DNA from: Streptomyces sp. Ru62
GTDB lineage: Bacteria; Actinomycetota; Actinomycetes; Streptomycetales; Streptomycetaceae
NCBI RefSeq assembly: GCF_002920615.1
Contig: NZ_PQSU01000016.1
Coordinates: forward strand, 1-64,000
Reading direction: 5' to 3'
Length of the DNA stretch: 64,000 nt
Shown here: in pieces, positions 8,581-16,929 of the stretch
How positions within the stretch are numbered: the stretch's first letter is position 1
Layout of the letters: each line of letters begins with the position of its first letter
The notes under the pieces: model-generated
What the model was told of the DNA's origin: nothing
Database searches by the model: none
What the model saw: only the letters and a program-made list of their open reading frames with translations
Program-made: the position numbers and the translations under genes

Positions 8581-10272
8581 ATGGGCATTCTCACTCTCCT
8601 GCGGAACGCATTCGGCCGCTCACGCAAAGCACGAGCCACCGAGCCGGAGGGTGCGACCGAGACCCCCGCGCACACCCCCTCGGTCCCGGAACCCCGCCGC
8701 ACTCCCGCCGAGGAACACGAACCGGCGGCAGCGGCTGAGCAACACGAACTGGTGCCGGCCGCCGAGGAACACGACCTGGTGGCAGCGGCCTTCGACAAGG
8801 TGAAAACCACCCCGGCCCAGCCGACGGACAACCCCGAGGAACCGACTCAGCCCACGGCCGCGGAGAAGCCCGAGGAACCGACTCCGGCCGGCACGGAGGA
8901 GCCGGCCCCGCCGAAGGCCGAGGAGGAGAAGGCCGAGGTGGAAAAGGCGGAAGAGCCCGCCTCCGCCCGGACCGAGGACGAGGTTGAGGAGAAGGTCGCA
9001 CCGTCGGCCCTGACGGAGGCCGAGCCGAAGGCCGAGGAGACGACCGAGGAGACGACCGAGGCCGAGTCCGAGCCGGAGACCACCGAGGAGCCCGAGCCCC
9101 AGCCGGAGCCGGAAGCGGAACAGACGACCGGCTCCGCTGCCGAGGCAGAAGCGGAAGCGGAGGTTGCGGCTCAGGCGGAGGCGGACGTGGAAGCGGAGGC
9201 CCACGAAGCCGCCGCGGCGCCCACCGCCCCGCAGGCCGCCGACGGCGAGGACGCCCCACAGGGGCCACCCGCAGCCGACGACGAAATCCGCACGGGTGGT
9301 ACGGGTGGGAACACGGACGCCGAAGGCGAAGCCGAGGCGGACACGGCCCCGGCGCCACAGGCAACCCGCGAAGCCGACGCGGACACGCCCCCGGCACCGC
9401 AGGCAACCCGCGAAGCCGACGCGGACACGCCCCCGGCACCGCAGGCAACCCGCGAAGCCGACGCGGACACGCCCCCGGCACCGCAGGCAACCCGCGAAGC
9501 CGAGGCGAACACGCCCCCGGCACCGCAGGCAACCCGCGAAGCCGAGGCGGACACGGCCCCGGCGCCACAGGCAACCCGCGAAGCCGACGCGGGTGACCAG
9601 GCCAAGCCCGCCAACACCCTCGCCAGGATCAAGTCCCGCACCCCCTCCCTCACCACCGCCTACAAGGCCGCCACCACCACCCTCAAGAAGACCGGCCTCA
9701 CCGGCACCCGCGCCAAGGTCTACCTCGTCCTCGACCGCTCCGCGAGCATGCGGCCGTACTACAAGGACGGCTCCGCCCAGGCCCTCGCCGACCAGACCCT
9801 CGCCCTCGCCGCCCACCTCGACCCCGAGGCCACGGTCCACGTCGTCTTCTTCTCCACGGAGGTCGACGGCACCACCGACCTCACCCTCACCCCGGACCAC
9901 GAGACGAAGATCGACGACGTCCACGCCGGCCTCGGCCGCATGGGCCGTACCAGCTACCACGCCGCCGTACAGGCCGTCGTGGCGCACTACGAGAAGAACG
10001 CCACCCCCGGCACCCCCGCCCTGGTCGTGTTCCAGACCGACGGCGCCCCGGACGCCAAGACCCCCGCCACCCAGTCCCTCACCGAGACGGCGACCAGCCA
10101 CCCCGCCGTCTTCTTCTCCTTCGTCGCCTTCGGTGACCACGACAACAAGGCCTTCGACTACCTCCGCAAGCTGAAGACCGGCAACACGTCCTTCTTCCAC
10201 GCGGGGCCGGCCCCGCGCGAGCTCACCGACACGGAGCTCTACGAGGGCGTACTGGCCACCTGGCGTCCGTGA
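8581..10272 (+). CDS. VWA (TerF-like) protein with long acidic repeat linker
   Basis: This is a 563-residue protein. After a basic N-terminus (MGILTLLRNAFGRSRKA) come about 330 residues rich in Glu, Ala, Pro and Thr, ending in six tandem 14-residue units of the ADTPPAPQATREAD type. The C-terminal 190 residues are a von Willebrand A domain with an intact MIDAS: D385-x-S387-x-S389 in LDRSASM, the Thr in GRTSYHA, and QTDGAPD. It resembles the VWA domain of TerF-type tellurite/stress proteins, which bind metal and act in phage- and stress-related complexes. No other ter genes are visible here. The acidic linker is probably disordered. GAAGGG precedes the ATG. Confidence 0.88.
   Translation: MGILTLLRNAFGRSRKARATEPEGATETPAHTPSVPEPRRTPAEEHEPAAAAEQHELVPAAEEHDLVAAAFDKVKTTPAQPTDNPEEPTQPTAAEKPEEPTPAGTEEPAPPKAEEEKAEVEKAEEPASARTEDEVEEKVAPSALTEAEPKAEETTEETTEAESEPETTEEPEPQPEPEAEQTTGSAAEAEAEAEVAAQAEADVEAEAHEAAAAPTAPQAADGEDAPQGPPAADDEIRTGGTGGNTDAEGEAEADTAPAPQATREADADTPPAPQATREADADTPPAPQATREADADTPPAPQATREAEANTPPAPQATREAEADTAPAPQATREADAGDQAKPANTLARIKSRTPSLTTAYKAATTTLKKTGLTGTRAKVYLVLDRSASMRPYYKDGSAQALADQTLALAAHLDPEATVHVVFFSTEVDGTTDLTLTPDHETKIDDVHAGLGRMGRTSYHAAVQAVVAHYEKNATPGTPALVVFQTDGAPDAKTPATQSLTETATSHPAVFFSFVAFGDHDNKAFDYLRKLKTGNTSFFHAGPAPRELTDTELYEGVLATWRP
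9337..9588 (+). repeat. Six in-frame 42-bp tandem repeats
   Basis: Units start at 9337, 9379, 9421, 9463, 9505 and 9547, each exactly 42 bp and encoding 14 residues. Copies 2-4 are nearly identical at DNA level; copies 1 and 6 match each other in their GGCCCCGGCGCCACAG variant. Such arrays change copy number by slippage or recombination. Confidence 0.95.
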
Positions 10273-10279
10273 TCCCACC

Positions 10280-10307
10280 CGGGGGGTGGACACCCGTCCA
10301 CCCCCCG
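10280..10307. terminator. Hairpin after the VWA gene
   Basis: CGGGGGGTGGA (10280-10290) pairs perfectly with TCCACCCCCCG (10297-10307) around a 6-nt loop, 7 nt after the VWA stop codon and upstream of metG. Confidence 0.8.
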
Positions 10308-10339
10308 AAACGCATGTGAGTCGATCTTCGGCGGGCCAG

Positions 10340-10345
10340 TAGGAT
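10340..10345 (+). promoter_or_regulatory. Candidate -10 element of metG
   Basis: TAGGAT ends 8 nt before the metG ATG, which places the transcription start at about the ATG. AGGA inside the same element could instead serve as a weak ribosome site, so a leaderless mRNA is possible but not certain. I see no clear -35. Confidence 0.4.
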
Positions 10346-10353
10346 TTCGACTT

Positions 10354-11970
10354 ATGGCGGCCACTGGATCCGAGAAGCAGGGTGGCAAGGCGTACTACGT
10401 CTCCACCCCCATCTACTACGTCAACGACGCTCCTCACCTGGGCCACGCCTACACGACCGTCGCAGGCGACGTGCTCACCCGCTGGCACCGTCAGCGCGGC
10501 GAGAAGGTGTGGTACCTCACCGGCACGGACGAGCACGGTCAGAAGATCATGCGCACGGCCGAGGCGAACGGGGTCACGCCCCAGCAGTGGGCGGACAAGC
10601 TCGTCACCGAGGCCTGGAAGCCTCTCTGGGAGCACCTGGAGATCGCGAACGACGACTTCATCCGCACCACGCAGAAGCGGCACACCGACCGCGTCCAGGA
10701 ATTCGTCCAGGACCTGTACGACAAGGGCGAGATCTACAAGGGCGGCTACGAGGGCCCGTACTGCGTCGGCTGCGAGGAGTACAAGCTCCCCGGTGAACTG
10801 CTCGACGGCGAGGGCGAGTACGCGGGCCAGAAGCTGTGCCCGATCCACAAGAAGCCGGTGGAGATCCTCAGCGAGGAGAACTACTTCTTCAAGCTGAGCG
10901 AGTACACCGACAGGCTCCTCGCCCACTACGAGGCCAACCCGGACTTCATCCAGCCCGAGTCCGCGCGCAACGAGGTCGTGAACTTCGTGCGCCAGGGCCT
11001 TCAGGACCTCTCCATCTCCCGCTCGACCTTCGACTGGGGCATCCCGATCCCCTGGGACGACAAGCACGTGATCTACGTGTGGGTCGACGCGCTGCTGAAC
11101 TACGCCACGGCGGTCGGCTACAACGAGAACCAGGAGAAGTTCGAGGCCACCTTCCCCGCCGACGTCCACCTGGTCGGCAAGGACATCCTCCGCTTCCACG
11201 CGGTGATCTGGCCCGCCATGCTGATGGCCCAGGGTCTCCCGCTCCCCGGCAAGATCGCGGCCAACGGCTGGCTGATGGTCGGCGGCGAGAAGATGTCGAA
11301 GTCGAACCTGACCGGCATCAAGCCGCAGGACCTCACCTCGCACTTCGGCGTGGACGCCTACCGCTGGTACTTCCTGCGGGCCATCGCCTTCGGCCAGGAC
11401 GGCTCCTTCTCCTGGGAGGACTTCTCCGCCCGGTACACCTCCGAGCTGGCCAACGACTTCGGCAACCTCGCCTCCCGCGTGGCCGCCATGGTCGGCAAGT
11501 ACTTCGGTGGCACGCTGCCGGAGTCGGCCGCCGACGGGGAGGCGGAGAAGGCGGTCCACGACGGTCTGGCCAAGGCCGTGGCCGAGGCGGACCGCCGCAT
11601 CGGCGAGCAGCTGGACTTCCAGGGCGGCATCCTGGCCGTCTTCGACTTCGTCAAGCAGGTCAACGGCTACATCACGGAGCAGGAGCCGTGGAAGGTGGCC
11701 AAGGACGAGTCCGAGGAGGGCAGGGCCCGCCTCGCGACGATCCTCTACACGGCCGCGGAAGCCCTCCGTGCCGTGGCCGTGCTGCTGAACCCGGTCATGC
11801 CGGAGACCTCCCAGAAGCTCTGGGACTCCCTCGGCGCGGAGGCCGGCCTCGGCGCCCTGGCCGAGCAGCGGGTCCAGGAGGCGGGCGAGTGGGGCAAGCT
11901 GCCGGCGGGCTCCACGATCACCAAGGGCGCGGTCCTCTTCCCGCGTCTGGAGGAGAAGCCGGCCGTCTGA
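10354..11970 (+). CDS. metG: Methionyl-tRNA synthetase
   Basis: This is a 538-residue class I aminoacyl-tRNA synthetase that charges initiator and elongator tRNA-Met in the cytoplasm. The HIGH motif is H28-LGH31 in APHLGHAYT, and the KMSKS loop is K313-MSKS. The knuckle region has YCVGCEEY and LCPIHKKPVE, a two-plus-one cysteine arrangement with histidine, so zinc binding may be partial. The length suits a synthetase without the C-terminal tRNA-binding (EMAP-like) extension of E. coli MetRS. The gene is flanked by hairpins and appears monocistronic. Confidence 0.98.
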   Translation: MAATGSEKQGGKAYYVSTPIYYVNDAPHLGHAYTTVAGDVLTRWHRQRGEKVWYLTGTDEHGQKIMRTAEANGVTPQQWADKLVTEAWKPLWEHLEIANDDFIRTTQKRHTDRVQEFVQDLYDKGEIYKGGYEGPYCVGCEEYKLPGELLDGEGEYAGQKLCPIHKKPVEILSEENYFFKLSEYTDRLLAHYEANPDFIQPESARNEVVNFVRQGLQDLSISRSTFDWGIPIPWDDKHVIYVWVDALLNYATAVGYNENQEKFEATFPADVHLVGKDILRFHAVIWPAMLMAQGLPLPGKIAANGWLMVGGEKMSKSNLTGIKPQDLTSHFGVDAYRWYFLRAIAFGQDGSFSWEDFSARYTSELANDFGNLASRVAAMVGKYFGGTLPESAADGEAEKAVHDGLAKAVAEADRRIGEQLDFQGGILAVFDFVKQVNGYITEQEPWKVAKDESEEGRARLATILYTAAEALRAVAVLLNPVMPETSQKLWDSLGAEAGLGALAEQRVQEAGEWGKLPAGSTITKGAVLFPRLEEKPAV

Positions 11971-11987
11971 CCCGTGACGTGAGCGGC

Positions 11988-12021
11988 AAGGGCCCGGGGA
12001 GCGTGCGCTCCCCAGGCCCTT
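11988..12021. terminator. Bidirectional terminator between metG and XRE gene
   Basis: AAGGGCCCGGGGAGCG (from 11988) pairs with CGCTCCCCAGGCCCTT (to 12021) with a single mismatch and a two-base loop. Its A-rich and T-rich ends let it work for both convergent genes. Confidence 0.8.
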
Positions 12022-12039
12022 CCGTCGTGAACCGAGAGG

Positions 12040-12345
12040 TCAGTTCCCGGACGCGTACGTCACGAAGTCCCCCCATGCCTCCCGGACCTTGTTGACGTCC
12101 TCCTTCATCGCCGAGAGCAGCCCACCCGCCCCCAACACCTCGTCCGCCCTGTCCAGGTACTCCGGCCGGGGAATCCGCTTCCCGGCCTCGATCTTGTAGA
12201 CGAGGTCCTCGCCGTATCCCACGGCCTTCCCGAAGTCTCCGGCCCGCATCCCCACCGCCACGCCCCACTCGTCGTCCGGGTCCACCTCCCACCCCGACTC
12301 GTCAGCCTCGGTCCTCAGCTGCCGGAGCTCGCCGTCCACCGCCAT
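12040..12345 (-). CDS. Short XRE-like helix-turn-helix protein, probably truncated
   Basis: This is a 101-residue protein. Residues about 30-80 (MRAGDFGKAVGYGEDLVYKIEAGKRIP, then DRADEVLGAGG) match the HTH and early part of Streptomyces XRE/DUF5753 regulators, which normally continue for about 180 more residues. Here the protein stops after the EDVNKVREAWG segment, and no DUF397 partner, common beside such regulators, is visible. The N-terminal 25 residues are also unlike the usual start. It may be a domain-only regulator or a decayed relic. It lies at the edge of an accessory-looking patch. Confidence 0.6.
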   Translation of the reverse strand: MAVDGELRQLRTEADESGWEVDPDDEWGVAVGMRAGDFGKAVGYGEDLVYKIEAGKRIPRPEYLDRADEVLGAGGLLSAMKEDVNKVREAWGDFVTYASGN

Positions 12346-12718
12346 GCGCGCGCCCCTCCGTCGTGCCGCCTCGTGCCAGCCACGCCCTACCCGTACGCGA
12401 CGCTAGAACAAGCCCGGACACCACCGGACCACGACAGGACGGTCACCGGGACCTGACCGCCCGCGCCCCGGTCCGACCTGCGCTCCCTATGCACTACCCA
12501 CTGGGGAGAAAGGACCCCGCCAAGCCCCACCCCTCCCTCCCGCCGGGCAAACTCACTCCCGCGAGTGAATATGCCAAGTGGGCTGGATTCGCGACCGGTT
12601 GGCTGCCCTGGGCTCGGCGCCAGCAGCACACAGGCATCCCCAGACATGGGACGGCCCTCGCCGGGACTGGCATTCCCAGTGCGAGGGCCTGACCACCGAG
12701 GAAGTAAGGCCCTTCCCG
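12346..12718. other. 373-nt intergenic region with two inverted repeats
   Basis: I see no convincing gene here. TCACTC-CCGC-GAGTGA (12553-12568) is a short palindrome that could be an operator. GGCCCTCGC (from 12653) pairs with GCGAGGGCC (to 12689), with an inner ACTGG/CCAGT stem. This hairpin lies 30 nt before the next gene's ATG and could act as an attenuator or terminator. Base composition is slightly less GC-rich than the flanks. Confidence 0.5.
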
Positions 12719-13600
12719 ATGGACACCGAAAACCCTAGCGCGCCGAAGCCCGTTCAGTCCCGTATCCGGGGCAAGAACCACCCCGAAGGGCACCGGCCCG
12801 CCGGCGTCACGCACGACCACGTCCGCCACACCGAGAACTTCACGGTGATCGGCAACGACCTGGCCCAGCACCCCGAGCTGTCCCTGCTCGCCATCGGACT
12901 GGCCTGCTACATCCAGTCGGTCCGGCCGGGCACCGCCGTGGACATCAAGACCCTCGCCGCCCGCTTCCCCGAGGGCCCGACCCGTATCGCCACCGCCCTG
13001 CGGGAGCTGGAAGCGCACGGCTACCTGCGCCGCACCCGCGAGCGCACGCCCACCGGCCGGATCGTCACCCGCACGGTCTCCTGCAACCGGCCCGGCCACC
13101 ACGCCGCCCGGGAGACGACCGCCCGCAGGTCGGCCACCCCGCGCACGTCCCCCGACGAGCCCGCGCCACGTAAACGCCGCCTGCCCGCGGTGCCCCAGCC
13201 GTCGTTCCCCGCCGCCGTCCTGCTCCGGACAGCCCTCGACGTCCTCGCCGGCCTGCGCCGCCACGACCCCCGCCTGCTGCTGTCCGTCACCGACGCCGAG
13301 CACCTCGCCCCCGGCGTGGCGGCCTGGCTGGAACGCGACCTCACCCCCGCCGCCGTACGGCACGCCCTGACCGCGAACCTGCCGGACGAGCCCCTGATCC
13401 GCCCGGCCGCCCTCCTGGCCCACCGCCTGGCCGCCCAGCTGCCGCCCCTGCCGCCGCTCCGGCCAGCGACTGCACCAGCCCCGCAGCCCCGGCATCCCCT
13501 CCAGACCTGCGACGGCTGTGACCGCGCCTTCCGGGCGCCTGAACCGGGCCGGTGCCGCGACTGCCGGTCCGATCCGCCTCCCGGAGGCCGCCTAGCATGA
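12719..13600 (+). CDS. Winged-helix protein with C-terminal zinc ribbon
   Basis: This is a 293-residue protein. A winged-helix domain spans about residues 40-125 (ELSLLAIGLACYIQ; IKTLAARFPEGPTRIATAL; YLRRTRERTPTGRIVTRTV). An Arg/Pro-rich linker follows, then a helical region, and the C-terminus ends in two CxxC pairs (CDGCDRAF and CRDCRS) that should bind zinc. Streptomyces carry many such paralogues, usually called helix-turn-helix domain proteins and often near mobile or accessory DNA; their targets are unknown to me. It runs divergently from the XRE-like gene and is followed 47 nt later by a Uma2 gene. Confidence 0.7.
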   Translation: MDTENPSAPKPVQSRIRGKNHPEGHRPAGVTHDHVRHTENFTVIGNDLAQHPELSLLAIGLACYIQSVRPGTAVDIKTLAARFPEGPTRIATALRELEAHGYLRRTRERTPTGRIVTRTVSCNRPGHHAARETTARRSATPRTSPDEPAPRKRRLPAVPQPSFPAAVLLRTALDVLAGLRRHDPRLLLSVTDAEHLAPGVAAWLERDLTPAAVRHALTANLPDEPLIRPAALLAHRLAAQLPPLPPLRPATAPAPQPRHPLQTCDGCDRAFRAPEPGRCRDCRSDPPPGGRLA

Positions 13601-13647
13601 GAGCGACGATCCTTGCCCCTGGGCACAGACGACGAGGAGCGAGCGCC

Positions 13648-14259
13648 ATGACCATCGCCCCGGACAACGCGCGGCAGGGCGCCTCCCACCTGTACCGGGC
13701 CATGCGCGACTTCGTGGAGTCCACCGACGGCACCCTCCCCGGCAAGTTCGAGATCACCAAAGAAGGAATCGTCCTCGACCTGATGTCGCCTGTGCGGCCG
13801 CACGAGCTCACCGCGCTCCGTCTCCGGAAACGCCTGGAGAAGGTCATGCCCGAGGAGATCGTGGCCCACACGGGCGAGCCCGACGTCGAGATGGAGCCGG
13901 AAGGCATCATGCGCCGCCCGGACATCATGGTGATCGCCGAGGCGGACATGGAGGGAGAGGGGGCCTTCGACCCCCGTACCGTCATCGCCGCCGTCGAGAT
14001 CGTCTCGCGGTCCAACCCGGACAACGACTGGGTCACCAAGTTGCGCGACTACCCCCTGATCGGCATCCCGGTCTACGCGATCTTCGACCCTCGCACCGGA
14101 ACCGGCGCCGTCCTCACCGACATCCACGCCACCCCCGACGGCCCCCGCTACGCCACCCGCAAGGACTTCGTCTACGGCGAGGACGTCACCATCGGCGACT
14201 GGACCATCTCCACCGAGGGCCTGCCCCGCTACGAGGCAGGAGGCGACGGGCAGCGGTAG
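13648..14259 (+). CDS. Uma2-family (DUF820) PD-(D/E)xK endonuclease-like protein
   Basis: This is a 203-residue protein. It has the Uma2 core: PHELTALRLRKRLE helix, RRPDIMVI with the catalytic Asp, AAVEIVSRSN with the Glu, and DWVTKLRDY with the Lys, which completes a PD-(D/E)xK site. It ends in the usual beta-rich tail. Uma2 proteins are abundant in cyanobacteria and actinomycetes, and their cellular role is not settled. AGGAG lies before the ATG at 13648. It sits between a wHTH/zinc-ribbon gene and a nucleotidyltransferase gene, all on the plus strand. Confidence 0.9.
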   Translation: MTIAPDNARQGASHLYRAMRDFVESTDGTLPGKFEITKEGIVLDLMSPVRPHELTALRLRKRLEKVMPEEIVAHTGEPDVEMEPEGIMRRPDIMVIAEADMEGEGAFDPRTVIAAVEIVSRSNPDNDWVTKLRDYPLIGIPVYAIFDPRTGTGAVLTDIHATPDGPRYATRKDFVYGEDVTIGDWTISTEGLPRYEAGGDGQR

Positions 14260-14360
14260 GGCGGTAGGACCGACTCGGAGACGGCCCGCCGCCCCGTCCT
14301 GTCCGGGAAACAGTTGCCACTCGTCGCGCATGAGCGGCCGGAAGCCGGAAAGATCTTCGT

Positions 14361-15053
14361 GTGGACATCCCCGAACCCCATCACCGGCTTCTCGCGGACG
14401 TCGTCGCCGTGGGCGGCCCGTACGGTCTGGTCCTGGCCGGCGGCTACGCCCTCCAGGCGCACGGACTGCTCCGCCGCCCGCACGCCAACCTGGACTTCGC
14501 CACCGAGAGCGCCGAGGCCGTGGAGCACATCGCCGGTGCCGTAGCCGCGGCCCTGGAGGCGCGGGGGCGGCGGGTGCGGGCCGGCGCGATCACCGCGCGC
14601 ACCGCACAGCTGACGGTCACGGACCCGCCGACCGGCGAGCCGTGCGCGCTCGCGCTGCACAAGGAGGCGTTCTGGCAGCCGCCGGAACTGACCGGGTACG
14701 GCCCGGCGCTCTCCCTGGCGGACGCCGTCGGCACGAAGATCCGTGCCCTGTACGACCGGGGCGCCGCCGTCGATCTCATCGACGCGCAGGCCGCGGCGGC
14801 CCGGTTCTCCCTGCCCGCCCTGGAGGAACTGGGCCGCCGGCACGCCCATGACCCGTTCGACCTGCCGACCCTCCAGTCCCGGCTGACGGGCACGGACTTC
14901 TACTCCGACCGGGACTTCCTCCGCCACGGCCTGGACGACGCCGCCGTCGCCGCCCTGCGCGCCTGGGCCCAGCACTGGTCCGACGACATCGCCGAGCGGC
15001 TGCTGGAGGAGGGCGCGTCCCCGGACACCGAGACCGACGAACAGGGCGAGTGA
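14361..15053 (+). CDS. AbiEii-like nucleotidyltransferase-fold protein
   Basis: This is a 230-residue protein starting at GTG 14361. It has the minimal nucleotidyltransferase core: VLAGGYALQAHGLLRRP followed by HANLDFAT, and later DAVGTKIRALYDRGAAVDLIDA. That last segment matches the conserved K...R...D.D motif of AbiEii/AbiGii toxin-family proteins. In relatives I recall, the active-site pair reads D-L-D; here the first Asp is Asn (N-L-D), so catalysis may be lost or altered. No cognate antitoxin (AbiEi-like) gene is adjacent. GGAAAG upstream is a modest ribosome site. Confidence 0.78.
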   Translation: MDIPEPHHRLLADVVAVGGPYGLVLAGGYALQAHGLLRRPHANLDFATESAEAVEHIAGAVAAALEARGRRVRAGAITARTAQLTVTDPPTGEPCALALHKEAFWQPPELTGYGPALSLADAVGTKIRALYDRGAAVDLIDAQAAAARFSLPALEELGRRHAHDPFDLPTLQSRLTGTDFYSDRDFLRHGLDDAAVAALRAWAQHWSDDIAERLLEEGASPDTETDEQGE

Positions 15054-15091
15054 GCCGGGGCAGGGACGCAACCGGTCACCGGGCCCGGAGA

Positions 15092-15148
15092 CGGCCGTGC
15101 GCGCCGATCCGTCCGGAGCGGGTCAGGACGGATCGGTGCGCACGGCCG
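15092..15148. terminator. Long bidirectional terminator hairpin
   Basis: A 23-bp stem (15092-15114 with 15126-15148), perfect except for one G-T pair, has an 11-nt loop. It lies between the plus-strand nucleotidyltransferase gene and minus-strand aspS. Confidence 0.88.
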
Positions 15149-15165
15149 GACGTGTGTCCGGTCGC

Positions 15166-16929
15166 CTACTTGGGCTGCGGCTTGCGGATGGTCAGGTGCA
15201 GCTCGCGCAGGCGGGACTCGTCCAGCTCGGTCGGGGCGCCCATCATCAGGTCCTGGGCGTTGCCGTTGAGCGGGAAGGCGATCGTCTCGCGGATGTTGGG
15301 CTCGTCCGCGAGGAGCATGACGATCCGGTCCACACCCGGGGCGATACCACCGTGCGGCGGGGCGCCGAAGCGGAACGCGCGCAGCATGCCCGCGAACTTC
15401 TCCTCGACGGTCTCCCGGTCGTAGCCGGCGATCTCGAATGCCTTGAGCATGATCTCCGGGTCATGGTTCCGGATCGCGCCGGAGGACAACTCGACGCCGT
15501 TGCAGACGATGTCGTACTGCCAGCCCAGGACGTCCAGCGGGTCCTGCGTCTGGAGGGCCTCCAGGCCGCCCTGCGGCATCGAGAAGGGGTTGTGGGAGAA
15601 GTCGATCCCGCCGGTCTCCTCGTCCTTCTCGTACATCGGGAAGTCGACGATCCAGCAGAAGCGGAACACGCCCTCCTCGAAGTGGCCCGCACGCTTGGCC
15701 GCCTCCACACGGACCGCGCCCATGATCTTCGAGACCTCGTCGTACTCACCGGCGCCGAAGAAGACGGCGTGGCCGGGGGCCAGGGAGAGGCGCTTGGTCA
15801 GCTCGGCGACGTTCGCCTCGGTGAGGAACTTCGCGATCGGGCCGGAGAGCGAGCCGTCCTCGGCCACGCGCACCCAGGCCAGGCCCTTGGCGCCCTGCTC
15901 GACGGCGTACTCACCGAGCTGGTCGAAGAACTTGCGGGGCTGTGCGGAGACGTCCGGCACCGGCAGCGCGCGCACGTGCTTGCCCGCGAAGGCCTTGAAC
16001 TCCGAGCCCTCGAAGACGTCGGTGATGTCCACCAGCTCCAGCTTGGCGCGCAGGTCCGGCTTGTCCGAGCCGTACTTCAGCATCGCCTCGCGGAACGGGA
16101 TGCGCGGGAACGGAGAGGTGACGTGACGGCCGCCCCCGAACTCCTCGAACAGCTCCGTCATGAGCTTCTCGATCGGCTGGAAGACGTCCTCCTGCTCGAC
16201 GAAGCTCATCTCCACGTCGAGCTGGTAGAACTCGCCGGGCGAGCGGTCGGCGCGGGCATCCTCGTCGCGGAAGCAGGGCGCGATCTGGAAGTAGCGGTCG
16301 AAGCCGGAGATCATCAGCAGCTGCTTGAACTGCTGCGGGGCCTGCGGCAGCGCGTAGAACTTGCCCGGGTGCACACGGGAGGGGACCACGTAGTCGCGGG
16401 CGCCCTCGGGGGAGGTGGCGGACAGGATCGGCGTCGCCATCTCGTTGAAGCCCATCGCCGCCATCTTCTGGCGGATCGCGGAGATCACGGCCGTACGCAG
16501 CATGATGTTGCGGTGCATGCGCTCGCGGCGCAGGTCCAGGAAGCGGTACTCCAGGCGCCGCTCCTCGTTGACCCCGTCCTCGGTGTTGATGGTGAAGGGC
16601 AGGGGCTGCGCCGCGCCGAGCAGCTCGACCTCGGTGACCTCGACCTCGATCTCACCGGTGGGCAGGTCGGGGTTCACGTTCTCGGTTCCACGTGAAACAA
16701 CGCGGCCGTCGACACGGACCGAGGACTCCTTGGAGATCGTGTCCAGGGCCTCGTACGCCGGGGTGCCCGGGCGCGCGACGAGCTGCGTGATGCCGTAGTG
16801 GTCACGGAGATCGATGAAGAGGATGCCGCCCAGGTCGCGCCGATTGTGCAGCCAGCCACTCAGCCGGACGTCGGTGCCGACGTCAGAGGCGCGGAGCTGG
16901 CCGCAGGTGTGGGACCTGTACCGATGCAT
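15166..16929 (-). CDS. aspS: Aspartyl-tRNA synthetase
   Basis: This is a 587-residue, class IIb, bacterial-type AspRS with an OB-fold anticodon-binding domain (MHRYRSHTCGQLRASDVG...VRLSGWLHNRRDLGG), the catalytic core (motif 2 around FRDEDARADRSPGEFYQLDVEMSF), the GAD insertion and motif 3 (GGIAPGVDRIVML). Bacterial AspRS enzymes of this size are either discriminating or non-discriminating; the sequence alone does not tell me which. The gene is monocistronic between a terminator and a divergent promoter region. A one-mismatch parS-like sequence lies inside the coding region at 16685-16698. Confidence 0.98.
   Translation of the reverse strand: MHRYRSHTCGQLRASDVGTDVRLSGWLHNRRDLGGILFIDLRDHYGITQLVARPGTPAYEALDTISKESSVRVDGRVVSRGTENVNPDLPTGEIEVEVTEVELLGAAQPLPFTINTEDGVNEERRLEYRFLDLRRERMHRNIMLRTAVISAIRQKMAAMGFNEMATPILSATSPEGARDYVVPSRVHPGKFYALPQAPQQFKQLLMISGFDRYFQIAPCFRDEDARADRSPGEFYQLDVEMSFVEQEDVFQPIEKLMTELFEEFGGGRHVTSPFPRIPFREAMLKYGSDKPDLRAKLELVDITDVFEGSEFKAFAGKHVRALPVPDVSAQPRKFFDQLGEYAVEQGAKGLAWVRVAEDGSLSGPIAKFLTEANVAELTKRLSLAPGHAVFFGAGEYDEVSKIMGAVRVEAAKRAGHFEEGVFRFCWIVDFPMYEKDEETGGIDFSHNPFSMPQGGLEALQTQDPLDVLGWQYDIVCNGVELSSGAIRNHDPEIMLKAFEIAGYDRETVEEKFAGMLRAFRFGAPPHGGIAPGVDRIVMLLADEPNIRETIAFPLNGNAQDLMMGAPTELDESRLRELHLTIRKPQPK
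16685..16698. promoter_or_regulatory. parS-like ParB site (one mismatch), inside aspS
   Basis: GTTCCACGTGAAAC differs at one position from the Streptomyces parS consensus GTTTCACGTGAAAC. Streptomyces parS copies with single changes are bound by ParB, and many lie within genes. Confidence 0.6.

Noticed and set aside
9337..9588. Regularly spaced repeats resembling a CRISPR array
   Set aside because: The units are contiguous 42-bp in-frame coding repeats without unique spacers, and no cas genes are present.
8620..11559. Open frame of 979 codons on the minus strand opposite the VWA and metG genes
   Set aside because: Low-complexity Gly/Leu/Arg/Val translation with no motif; a shadow of two well-supported plus-strand genes.
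12363..12692. Possible small gene of 109 codons on the plus strand
   Set aside because: No ribosome site, no domain, Pro/Arg-rich GC-driven composition; it covers probable regulatory inverted repeats.
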